A stretch of 64,000 nucleotides of DNA. Source: an uncultured Erythrobacter sp. Its GTDB lineage: Bacteria; Pseudomonadota; Alphaproteobacteria; Sphingomonadales; Sphingomonadaceae. The DNA lies in contig CANMZA010000002.1 in NCBI GenBank assembly GCA_947502305.1, positions 959,041 through 1,023,040 of the forward strand, written 5' to 3'. A program made the position numbers and the translations under genes. Below the pieces are notes generated by a model. It did not search any database. It had not been told where the DNA came from and saw nothing but the letters and a program-made list of their open reading frames with translations. Shown here in pieces: positions 35,662-43,017 of this stretch (position 1 is its first letter; the number at the start of each line of letters is the position of its first letter).

Positions 35662-36087
35662 GTGTCTTTCGGTTAAACTGTCATTTGGGTAAGCGCCGCG
35701 CCCGCTGTTAAGCCTGCGGTGAAACGCCTGATCGCCGCGCGATTAGCAGGGGTCGCCGCGCCAAGCAATGCTGCCTTCCCTTTGGCGTCCAATCCGGCAT
35801 GCATTTTCGCGCGCTTAGCGCCAACCCTCACTATACACCGCCTCCATACACCGCGAAATTGCATCACTTTGGGCGCGATTGGCGGGCAAATGGCCGTTGG
35901 AGATTTGTATTTAGTACCTATTTATGTAACCGAAACGCATCTTCCTGCGCACATTATCGTAGCTTTATACGGGCAATCAGGTGCTCTTAGGTTGCCAACA
36001 TTCGGCGGTTCTTTACAACCGCCGTGCATGCAAGAGTGATAAGGCACCGCAGACCCGCGGGTCGCCGAAAGGATATCAGGTACCAAA
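35662..36087. other. secB / Tim44-like divergent intergenic region, 426 bp
   Basis: Two overlapping open frames (64 and 106 codons) exist but neither has a ribosome site or recognisable similarity, so I call no gene. The right half is structured: CGGCGGTT (36003-36010) pairs exactly with AACCGCCG (36017-36024), flanked by possible outer pairing of CTC/TTGC with GCAA/GAG, and a 12-bp palindrome GACCCGCGGGTC lies at 36052-36063. An A/T-rich stretch at 35907-35930 may hold promoters. Confidence 0.5.
36003..36024. repeat. Perfect 8-bp-arm stem-loop before the Tim44-like gene
   Basis: CGGCGGTT and AACCGCCG around a six-base loop, about 65 bp upstream of the GTG start. No T run; probably a leader hairpin or operator. 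Confidence 0.6.
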
Positions 36088-36741
36088 GTGATCTTAGAAA
36101 TCGTCATCCTCGCCATGATTGCGGCCTTTTTGGGTTTGCGCCTTTATTCGGTGCTTGGCCGCCGGGCAGAGCATGAAGAAGACGTGGTGCCGCATCGGTT
36201 TGACGCGGGCGATAAACCGCCGCATCCCGCCGCTCAGCCAGCGCCGCAAACCGTGCCGCAACGCGCAATTGAATTGGAAGGCGTCATGCCAGCGGTTGAA
36301 CGCGGCATTGCTGAGATCAACAGCGCGGACCGCAATTTCGACATTACCGGCTTCATGGAAGGCGCAAAGGGCGCCTATGAAATGGTGCTTGAGGCCTATT
36401 GGACCGGCGACCGCGACACTCTGCGAGAGCTGTGTGATGACGATGTGTTCGAGGGGTTCTCTGCGGCGATGGATGCCCGCGAAGAGGCCGGCCATACCCT
36501 CGACAACAAATTGATCCGGCTGGAAGAAACGCGGATTCATTCCGCGTCGCTGGACAAGCGGATGGCGCGCATTGCGATCCTGTTTGTCGCCGATATCGCA
36601 ACGGTAACCCGCGATAAAGACGGCACAGTGGTTGCCGGGTCGCTCGATGATGCGATTGAAAGCCGCGATGTTTGGACCTTCAGCCGCAATGTCGGCGACA
36701 GCGATCCGAACTGGGTTCTCGACGAAACTGACGAGGGTTGA
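36088..36741 (+). CDS. Tim44-like (TimA-type) membrane-anchored protein
   Basis: A 217-residue protein with one N-terminal helix (ILEIVILAMIAAFLGLRLYSVLG), a Pro/Ala/Gln-rich linker (about 45-75) and a C-terminal Tim44/NTF2-like domain (ITGFMEGAKGAYEMVLEAYWTGDRDTLRELC onward, ending VWTFSRNVGDSDPNWVLDET). Alphaproteobacterial TimA is the bacterial relative of mitochondrial Tim44; its exact envelope role is not settled. The start is GTG with CAGG upstream. Followed 3 bp later by mltA. Confidence 0.88.
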   Translation: MILEIVILAMIAAFLGLRLYSVLGRRAEHEEDVVPHRFDAGDKPPHPAAQPAPQTVPQRAIELEGVMPAVERGIAEINSADRNFDITGFMEGAKGAYEMVLEAYWTGDRDTLRELCDDDVFEGFSAAMDAREEAGHTLDNKLIRLEETRIHSASLDKRMARIAILFVADIATVTRDKDGTVVAGSLDDAIESRDVWTFSRNVGDSDPNWVLDETDEG

Positions 36742-36744
36742 TCC

Positions 36745-38046
36745 TTGGGCCGGGCCAGCTGGGATTGGCGCGTGCCGTTTGGCGCCTCTGGCGGCGAGAT
36801 TATCCGGTTGCCGGGGCCTGACGCAAAGCTTCATAATTTTAAGTCGCTGCTGGGCGGTGCGTTCACTGGCATGGCTGCGCTCGCCGCGCTAACCGGCTGC
36901 GCTGTCATCCCGAAAAGTTCCCCGCCGGGGCCGATAAACACCTCTCCGCCGCCTGTATCGACGGCGGCCAATGCCTCTTTGGCTGGGGTGACAAGGGGCC
37001 CAAGCGTCGGGGCACTTGGCCTTGGCCGCACAGATGCGGGCGAGGCTTTGTCCGGATTTATCGAATCCTGCCCGCAATTGCTGCGCCGCGACGATGGCAG
37101 CGGATTGGCCTATGGCGCGGATTGGCGCCCGGCCTGCGAAGCGGCGATTGGTTGGCCGGTCAGCGATGCGCCGCGTTTTTTCCAAACCCATTTTGAAACC
37201 GCACGGATTGGCGATGGCAGCGCCTTTGCGACCGGATATTTTGAACCCGAAATCGCCGGATCACGCACGCGCCGATCCGCCAGCGACGTTCCGGTATATG
37301 CGATGCCGGATGATCTGGTCCGCGCATGGCCAGCCGATGTTCCTGCGGCGGAGCGGACGGGCCGCGCGCCACTGGGCCGTTATGACGCAAACGGCAATTT
37401 TGAATTGTACCCAGACCGCGCCGCAATCGAGGACGGCGCGCTAGAGGGGCGGGTTCCGGTGATCGCCTATGCGGCGGACCCGGTTGAATTCTTCTTCTTG
37501 CAAATCCAGGGGTCCGGCCGCCTGCGCACGCCGCAGGGCGAGGTTATTCGCATCGGATATGCCGGGCAGAATGGCCGCGGATATACCGGCATTGGCGGGG
37601 TGATGCGCGAACGCGGATTGCTGGGCGATGGGCCGGGGCAATATGCCGGTTCGATGCAGGGGATCATGGCCTATATCCGCGAAAATCCGCGTGATGGCGC
37701 GGATCTGATGCGGCTCAATAAAAGCTGGATTTTCTTCCGCGAACTGACCGGCGATGGACCTTTGGGTGCGCTGGGCGTGCCGGTGCGGCGGGAATCCTCG
37801 GTCGCGGCAGACCCAGCCTTTGTGCCGCTGGGCGCGCCCGTATGGCTGGATATGGATCGGGGCGAGGCGGACGGCTTGTGGATCGCGCAGGACACTGGCG
37901 GCGCGATTAAAGGCGCAAACCGGTTCGACACATTCTGGGGCGCGGGCGAAGATGCACGGCGCATCGCAGGCGGGATGAGCGCGCGCGGAACGGCGCTGTT
38001 GTTCCTGCCCAAGGGCACTGTCGAACGCCTGAATTCCGGGCAATGA
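36745..38046 (+). CDS. mltA: Membrane-bound lytic murein transglycosylase A (MltA)
   Basis: A 433-residue lipoprotein enzyme that cleaves peptidoglycan glycan strands to 1,6-anhydro products. The MltA core (FFQTHFETARI to GYFEPEI) is followed by FFLQIQGSGRL and the 3D domain ending WIAQDTGGAIKGANRFDTFWG, holding the catalytic Asp. A lipobox LTGC lies at residue 52, unusually far from the TTG start at 36745, which itself has GAGGG 7 bases upstream. A TTG at 36808 would shorten the n-region to about 30 residues. Same operon as the Tim44-like and Smr genes. Confidence 0.93.
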   Translation: MGRASWDWRVPFGASGGEIIRLPGPDAKLHNFKSLLGGAFTGMAALAALTGCAVIPKSSPPGPINTSPPPVSTAANASLAGVTRGPSVGALGLGRTDAGEALSGFIESCPQLLRRDDGSGLAYGADWRPACEAAIGWPVSDAPRFFQTHFETARIGDGSAFATGYFEPEIAGSRTRRSASDVPVYAMPDDLVRAWPADVPAAERTGRAPLGRYDANGNFELYPDRAAIEDGALEGRVPVIAYAADPVEFFFLQIQGSGRLRTPQGEVIRIGYAGQNGRGYTGIGGVMRERGLLGDGPGQYAGSMQGIMAYIRENPRDGADLMRLNKSWIFFRELTGDGPLGALGVPVRRESSVAADPAFVPLGAPVWLDMDRGEADGLWIAQDTGGAIKGANRFDTFWGAGEDARRIAGGMSARGTALLFLPKGTVERLNSGQ

Positions 38047-38056
38047 TTCTACACCG

Positions 38057-38674
38057 ATGAACACGCCGCGCGGATTGAGCGCCGAGGAGCAGGCCGCATG
38101 GTCGGCGCTGGCGCAAAGCGTCACGCCAATGGCCGGGCGCGCCATGCCGAAAACTGCGAAGCAGACGCCGCTAAAGCAAACCGCCGCGCCCAAGGGTGCC
38201 GCCAAAGCGCCGCCCAAGTTGCACGCGAAAGCCCCACCAAAAAACCCGCCGAAAGCCCCGATCAAAAACCCGCCGCAACCTCCACCCATGCGCCGGGCCG
38301 TGCCTCCTGCGCCAAAGCGGGCGTTTAATTCGCAGCTTGATGGCCATTGGAACCGCCGTTTGAAAGCGGGGCAGATCGCGCCGGATTACACGCTCGATTT
38401 GCACGGCCACACGCTCGACAGCGCCTATTCCCGGATTACCAGCGGCCTGGATCAGGCGCGCGCGATGCAGGCGCGATTGGTGCTCGTTATTGCGGGTAGA
38501 GAGCGCCCCGTGGACCCGGCTGACCGGGCGGGCAAGCGCGGGGCTATTCGGGCGAAACTGCTCGATTGGCTGGCCGCTAGCCATCACGCCGATGCCATCG
38601 CCGCGGTGCGCCGCGCGCATATCAAACATGGCGGGGACGGGGCGCTGTATCTGGTGCTGCGCCGCCCCGGTTAG
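38057..38674 (+). CDS. Smr-domain protein
   Basis: A 205-residue protein with a Lys/Pro/Ala-rich disordered N-terminal half (about 30-85) and a C-terminal Smr domain: TLDLHGHTLDSAYSRI (LDxHG nuclease motif) and HIKHGGDGALYLVLRR (HGxG-type second motif). Smr domains nick DNA or RNA; stand-alone short Smr proteins in this operon position are common in alphaproteobacteria but uncharacterised. Ten bases after mltA. Confidence 0.9.
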   Translation: MNTPRGLSAEEQAAWSALAQSVTPMAGRAMPKTAKQTPLKQTAAPKGAAKAPPKLHAKAPPKNPPKAPIKNPPQPPPMRRAVPPAPKRAFNSQLDGHWNRRLKAGQIAPDYTLDLHGHTLDSAYSRITSGLDQARAMQARLVLVIAGRERPVDPADRAGKRGAIRAKLLDWLAASHHADAIAAVRRAHIKHGGDGALYLVLRRPG

Positions 38675-38678
38675 GCGC

Positions 38679-38711
38679 AAAAAACGGCGCCGGAGTTTCC
38701 CCCGACGCCGT
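38679..38711 (-). terminator. Intrinsic terminator of the DUF2306-like gene
   Basis: On the minus strand ACGGCGTCGGGG can pair with CTCCGGCGCCGT (one bulge) and six T residues follow (38684-38679). It lies 45 bp after the gene's stop and reaches the Smr stop region. Confidence 0.75.
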
Positions 38712-38755
38712 CCGTATCAGCGAGCCTATCGCAAACCGGCCCGCCAAACCGCAGC

Positions 38756-39304
38756 TCACCAGAAGAGCCACACATTCATCAAGCGGCCCGGGATCGCCAT
38801 GCTCGCAATGCCGGGGATCATCAGCGCGCCGAGATAGAGGCTCAGGATTTCTTTCTTATGCCCCTTCATATCGCCGCGCCGCGCCGTCGCGATCAATTTG
38901 TAAGAGGCCCAAAAGGTCATCGGAATGAACAGGTGGATGAAGCTGTACCCGCCGCCCGATTTGATGAAGATCGCAGAGGTCGCCGTGATCAGCATCAGCG
39001 CCACCCAAACTTTGCCAAGGATTTTGTGCCATTTGGTGCCCTTGGGTGCGAGCAGCAGGTAACCGCCCAAGGGGATCGCAGGCAGCACGGTCGACACATG
39101 GAACGCGATGGCCATGTGGCGAATATTCGGGTGGTCCGGCGCAAATCCAAGAAAACCGCGACCCAGCGCATAAACCGTCAGCAGCGTCATCGTCGTCGCC
39201 GCGATCATCACCACGGCCCGCATCCGGGGGGACAGATCGAAGCTGGGTTTGGCCGGTGCGGAAAGGAAGCTGGGCAGAGCGAATGGGGCGGTAAGTGTCG
39301 TCAT
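38756..39304 (-). CDS. DUF2306-like integral membrane protein
   Basis: A 182-residue protein with about five hydrophobic helices (AVVMIAATTMTLLTVYALG, AIAFHVSTVLPAIPLGGYLLL, ILGKVWVALMLITATSAIFI, IHLFIPMTFWASYKLIATA, LYLGALMIPGIASMAIPG). Conserved polar spots HVSTV, KWHKILGKVW and SFIHLF with GHKK match the DUF2306 pattern, where His residues suggest a cofactor or metal site. The ATG at 39304 has AAGGA 9 bases upstream. Divergent from the LytTR membrane regulator, sharing a 253-bp control region. Confidence 0.8.
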   Translation of the reverse strand: MTTLTAPFALPSFLSAPAKPSFDLSPRMRAVVMIAATTMTLLTVYALGRGFLGFAPDHPNIRHMAIAFHVSTVLPAIPLGGYLLLAPKGTKWHKILGKVWVALMLITATSAIFIKSGGGYSFIHLFIPMTFWASYKLIATARRGDMKGHKKEILSLYLGALMIPGIASMAIPGRLMNVWLFW

Positions 39305-39364
39305 GGGTCTGGTCCTTCTGACTGTATAAAGGTGAGTGAATGCGTTTGCTGAAACCACAATGCC

Positions 39365-39501
39365 GCCTGCCCATTCGCCAGCAAGTGGTCCTTCGCAAAC
39401 CGGCGGCGGGGTGCGTGAAGCGGTGCGAATTGCGCAGTTTTTCGCCACTTTCCCGCGCATTCCGGGACGATTGCCACTTTACGAAGCGCGAATGGGCAGG
39501 C
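39365..39501. promoter_or_regulatory. 14-bp perfect inverted repeat and GCCACTTT repeats in the shared control region
   Basis: GCCTGCCCATTCGC (39365-39378) recurs exactly inverted as GCGAATGGGCAGGC (39488-39501), 109 bp apart. Each arm is followed, in its own orientation, by AAGTGG after 4 or 8 bases. GCCACTTT also occurs as direct repeats at 39444 and 39473. Candidate binding sites for the adjacent LytTR protein. Confidence 0.6.
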
Positions 39502-39557
39502 AGTTTGCGGGCAATATGGAACAAGCAGGCAGTGCAAATACCGGCGAGAAGGCCGCG

Positions 39558-40427
39558 ATGAGCAAGCGCGCCGCGTTTTGGCGGAAAATTCTCACTGACC
39601 TTGCGATCATGACGGTGATTGGCGTCTTCCTCGCGGTGATCGGGCCGTTTGGATCGATCCAGCAACCCCTCGCGATGCGCCTGATCACGTGGCTGCTGTT
39701 CAGCTATATTGGCTACGCTATTTACTCGCCGATGGCCTATGTCGTGGACCGTGCGCATGCGGCGCTGCATTTGCCGCTGGCGCCGCTATGGATTGCGGCG
39801 GCGCTGATCGCCTCGGTGCCGATGACGACGGTGATCTATTTCGTCCAGCACTTGCCGCGCATGCCCAACATGCCGGGGTTGGAAGAGGCGCTGACCAGCT
39901 ATTTCTATGTCTTTGTGATCGGCGGCGGGGTGACTTTGCTTTTCAATGTGCTGGGGGCGGGCGCGTTTGCAGATAAGGATGCGCCTGAGCCTGAGCCTGA
40001 GCAGAGCGCGAAAGCCCCCGTGCTGGAGGAGCCGCCAGTTGTTCAAGCAGAACCTCAAGAAGAACTTGAGCCCGATGCCGCACAAGCGAGCGTGTCGCAG
40101 GCTGCGCCAGAGCCGTCAAACCCGCTCCTTGATCAGTTGCCGCCGGAATTGGGCAGCGAAGTCACCGCCTTGGAGATGGAGGACCACTATGTCCGCGTTC
40201 ACACCATGCTGGGCTCGCATCTGGTTTTAATGCGGCTGCGTGATGCGATGGCGCATGTGGCGGAATTGGAAGGGCGGCAGGTCCACCGCAGCTGGTGGGT
40301 CGCGCGGCTGGCGGTTGAGGATGTGAAGCGCGAGGGGCGCAATGTCCGCTTGATCTTGGCGGGCGGGGTGGAGGCTCCAGTAAGCCGCGCGCAGGTCAGC
40401 GAACTCAAAACGGCGGGCTGGATCTAA
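39558..40427 (+). CDS. Membrane-anchored LytTR DNA-binding regulator
   Basis: A 289-residue protein. Four hydrophobic helices fill residues 13-140 (LAIMTVIGVFLAVIGPFG, ITWLLFSYIGYAIY, LWIAAALIASVPMTTVIYFV, FYVFVIGGGVTLLFNVLGAG). A Glu/Pro linker (about 140-180) leads to a C-terminal LytTR domain: VTALEMEDHYVRVHTMLGSHL, RLRDAMAHVAELEG, QVHRSWWVA and RNVRLILAGGVEAPVSR. It lacks a response-receiver domain, so sensing probably goes through the membrane part. The ATG at 39558 has GAAGG 6 bases upstream; an ATG at 39516 is an alternative. Divergent from the DUF2306-like gene. Confidence 0.88.
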   Translation: MSKRAAFWRKILTDLAIMTVIGVFLAVIGPFGSIQQPLAMRLITWLLFSYIGYAIYSPMAYVVDRAHAALHLPLAPLWIAAALIASVPMTTVIYFVQHLPRMPNMPGLEEALTSYFYVFVIGGGVTLLFNVLGAGAFADKDAPEPEPEQSAKAPVLEEPPVVQAEPQEELEPDAAQASVSQAAPEPSNPLLDQLPPELGSEVTALEMEDHYVRVHTMLGSHLVLMRLRDAMAHVAELEGRQVHRSWWVARLAVEDVKREGRNVRLILAGGVEAPVSRAQVSELKTAGWI

Positions 40428-40512
40428 GCGCCGCGGAAGATTGCTGAGCACAGCAGGCCGTATCAACGCAGCCCGCATCCCCCGCGATCCACACCCCCGC
40501 AATCCCCCAAGC

Positions 40513-40542
40513 AAAAAGGCCCCCAGCTTGCGCCGGAGGCCT
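40513..40542 (-). terminator. Intrinsic terminator of katG
   Basis: On the minus strand an 11-bp stem with two wobble pairs (AGGCCTCCGGC with GCTGGGGGCCT, four-base loop) is followed by five T residues, 55 bp after the katG stop. Confidence 0.8.
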
Positions 40543-40597
40543 CATGCGACCCTGACCATGCCGGTCAAAGTCTGGGGGGCTGTTTAAACCCGCCGCT

Positions 40598-42781
40598 TCA
40601 AACGTCGAAGCGGTCTGCGTTCATCACTTTTACCCATGCTGCGACGAAGTCGTTCACGAACTTCTCTTCCGCACCGTTTTCGGCATAGACTTCGGCCTGT
40701 GCGCGCAATTGCGAATTGCTGCCAAAGATCAAATCGGCGCGGGTCGCTGTGTATTTTTGCGCGCCGCTTGTGCGGTCCGTGCCGACATATTCTTCTTCGC
40801 CGCTGCCATCCACAGGGGTCCATTTGGTCCCCATGTCGAGAAGGTTGGTGAAGAAGTCTGTTGTCAGCTGGCCGACGCGGTCGGTGAAGACACCGTGTGA
40901 CGTATTGCCCGCATTCGCGCCCAATGCGCGCATGCCGCCAACCAGGACAGTCAGCTCAGGGATCGACAGACCCATCAGATGCGCGCGGTCGATCAGCATG
41001 TCTTCGGTTTTCACGCTGGCTTTGGTGCGCAGATAGTTGCGGAAACCATCTGCAAACGGCTCCAGCGCATCGAAGCTGTCCGCATCGGTGTGCTCATCCG
41101 CGCAATCGCCGCGTCCGCCAAGGAACGGGACGGTGACATTGTGGCCGGCATCCGCTGCTGCTTTCTCAACAGCCGCCGAACCCGCCAGAACGATCGCATC
41201 GGCCATCGACAGATCGCCGCGATGTTCGCCAATCACGCCGAGCACTTTTGCCAGCTCATCAGGATCATTCGCAGCCCAGCCATTTTGCGGTGCCTGTGTG
41301 ACACGCGCGCCATTGGCGCCGCCGCGGTGATCGGTGTTGCGATAGGTTGAGGCTGAGGCCCAAGCCGCTTTGACAAGCTCGCTAACCGAGAGGCCGCTGG
41401 AGAGGATCGCGGTTTTGAAACGCGACACTTCTGCATCCGAAGGGGTGGTGCCAGCAGGAACAGGGTCCATCCAGATCAATGTTTCTTCTGGCACTTCTGG
41501 ACCGTGGTAACGGACCTTTGGCCCCATATCGCGGTGGCACAATTTGAACCATGCGCGGGCAAAGGCATCATCCAGCTGTTCTGGGTTGGCCAAGAACCGC
41601 TCAGAAATCTTGCGATATTCTGGGTCCATCTTCAGCGCCATATCGGCGGTCGTCATCATGGTTGGCACTTTCTTCGACGCATCGCGTGCGTCCGGTGCCA
41701 TGTCGGCCTCATCCGGGTTGATTGGCGTCCATTGCTGCGCGCCTGCCGGTGAGTGGACCAGTTCAAATTCATATTTGAACAGAATGCGGAAATAATCGTG
41801 GCTCCAGCTGGTTGGGTTGTTCGACCATGCGCCTTCGATGCCCGACGTGGTGATATTGCCCGCGTCGATTTCGTCTTGGTCGGTCAGCCAGCCAATTGCT
41901 TGGTTTTCGAGCGATTGACCCTCTGGTGCGCCGCCGAATGTGTCGGATGGTGCCGCGCCGTGCGCCTTACCAAAGGCGTGACCGCCCGCAGTCAGAGCAA
42001 CGGTTTCTTCGTCATTCATCGCCATCCGTGCGAAGGTTTCGCGCATGTCGCGCGCCGAAAGCAGCGGATCAGCAACGCCGCCTGGCCCTTCTGGATTGAC
42101 GTAGATCAGGCCCATTTGGATCGCCGCCAAGGGGTTTTCGAGAGCCATGTCCGCGTCAGGCTGAATGCGGGTTTCTGCGCCGGTATCGACCCACAGGCTT
42201 TCTGTGCCCCAATAGACATTTTCGGGTTCAAACACGTCCGCACGTCCGCCGCCAAAGCCGAACACGGGTCCTCCCATGCTTTCAATCGCGACATTGCCGG
42301 CAAGGACGAAAAGGTCGGCCCAGCTGATGGTTTTGCCGTATTTCTGTTTGATCGGCCAAAGCAAGCGGCGCGCCTTGTCGAGATTGCCGTTATCGGGCCA
42401 GCTGTTGAGCGGGGCGAAACGTTGTTGGCCGCTGCCTGCGCCGCCGCGGCCATCGCCGGTGCGGTACGTGCCCGCTGCGTGCCATGCCATGCGGATGAAG
42501 AACGGGCCGTAATGGCCATAATCGGCCGGCCACCACGGTTGATCATCGGTCATCAACGCGGTCAGATCCGCCTTCAATGCTGAATAATCGATGGTGTTGA
42601 ATGCAGCGGGGTAATCGAAATCTTCGCCGTAAGGATTAGCGGATTTGCCTTCCTCGGTCAGAATGTCGAGCTGGGTCGCCTCTGGCCACCAATCCTTATT
42701 GGTGCGGCCCAATAGCGAGCGTGTTCCCGCATCGCCATTAAACGGGCAACCGCCGCTGATTTCGCCTGTCTTAGCATCCAT
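40598..42781 (-). CDS. katG: Catalase-peroxidase KatG
   Basis: A 727-residue haem enzyme destroying H2O2 and alkyl peroxides. The N-terminal active half has [18 protein letters not shown] (distal Arg, Trp, His), [10 protein letters not shown] with the Tyr, and [14 protein letters not shown] with the Met of the Met-Tyr-Trp adduct, then proximal His in [10 protein letters not shown]. The C-terminal half is the haem-free duplicate ([21 protein letters not shown]). ATG 42781 has AGGAGA 6 bases upstream; the frame runs 19 codons further up without support. No OxyR-type regulator is adjacent. Confidence 0.97.
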   Translation of the reverse strand: MDAKTGEISGGCPFNGDAGTRSLLGRTNKDWWPEATQLDILTEEGKSANPYGEDFDYPAAFNTIDYSALKADLTALMTDDQPWWPADYGHYGPFFIRMAWHAAGTYRTGDGRGGAGSGQQRFAPLNSWPDNGNLDKARRLLWPIKQKYGKTISWADLFVLAGNVAIESMGGPVFGFGGGRADVFEPENVYWGTESLWVDTGAETRIQPDADMALENPLAAIQMGLIYVNPEGPGGVADPLLSARDMRETFARMAMNDEETVALTAGGHAFGKAHGAAPSDTFGGAPEGQSLENQAIGWLTDQDEIDAGNITTSGIEGAWSNNPTSWSHDYFRILFKYEFELVHSPAGAQQWTPINPDEADMAPDARDASKKVPTMMTTADMALKMDPEYRKISERFLANPEQLDDAFARAWFKLCHRDMGPKVRYHGPEVPEETLIWMDPVPAGTTPSDAEVSRFKTAILSSGLSVSELVKAAWASASTYRNTDHRGGANGARVTQAPQNGWAANDPDELAKVLGVIGEHRGDLSMADAIVLAGSAAVEKAAADAGHNVTVPFLGGRGDCADEHTDADSFDALEPFADGFRNYLRTKASVKTEDMLIDRAHLMGLSIPELTVLVGGMRALGANAGNTSHGVFTDRVGQLTTDFFTNLLDMGTKWTPVDGSGEEEYVGTDRTSGAQKYTATRADLIFGSNSQLRAQAEVYAENGAEEKFVNDFVAAWVKVMNADRFDV

Positions 42782-42942
42782 CTTAATTCTCCTAGAATGT
42801 GTGAGACTCGGCCATAACCGAGCATGATGACACCTCAATGATGGATGCCGCTTGATCAGTCCAATCGATTAATATGGGCGTATTGATTGTCTGCGTCGAT
42901 CAAAGGCGCTGACGTCGTTGGTCCTCCATCGCCGATCTCGCG

Positions 42943-42979
42943 CAAAAAAATGCCGGGCGAAGCTGAGCTTGCCCGGCAT
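42943..42979 (-). terminator. Intrinsic terminator of the curlin-repeat gene
   Basis: On the minus strand ATGCCGGGC and GCCCGGCAT form a perfect 9-bp stem, extended by inner AAGCT/AGCTT pairing, followed by seven T residues. Confidence 0.88.
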
Positions 42980-43017
42980 ATCTTTTTCAGGTTCGTGTGA
43001 ACCTTAAACCGTGCGCC

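Noticed and set aside
35719..36039. 106-codon plus-strand open frame between secB and the Tim44-like gene
   Set aside because: No ribosome site and no recognisable composition; it runs into the stem-loop region. Left as non-coding.
42782..42838. Upstream ATG of katG (19 extra codons)
   Set aside because: The ATG at 42781 has an AGGAGA ribosome site at ideal distance and gives the usual KatG N-terminus.
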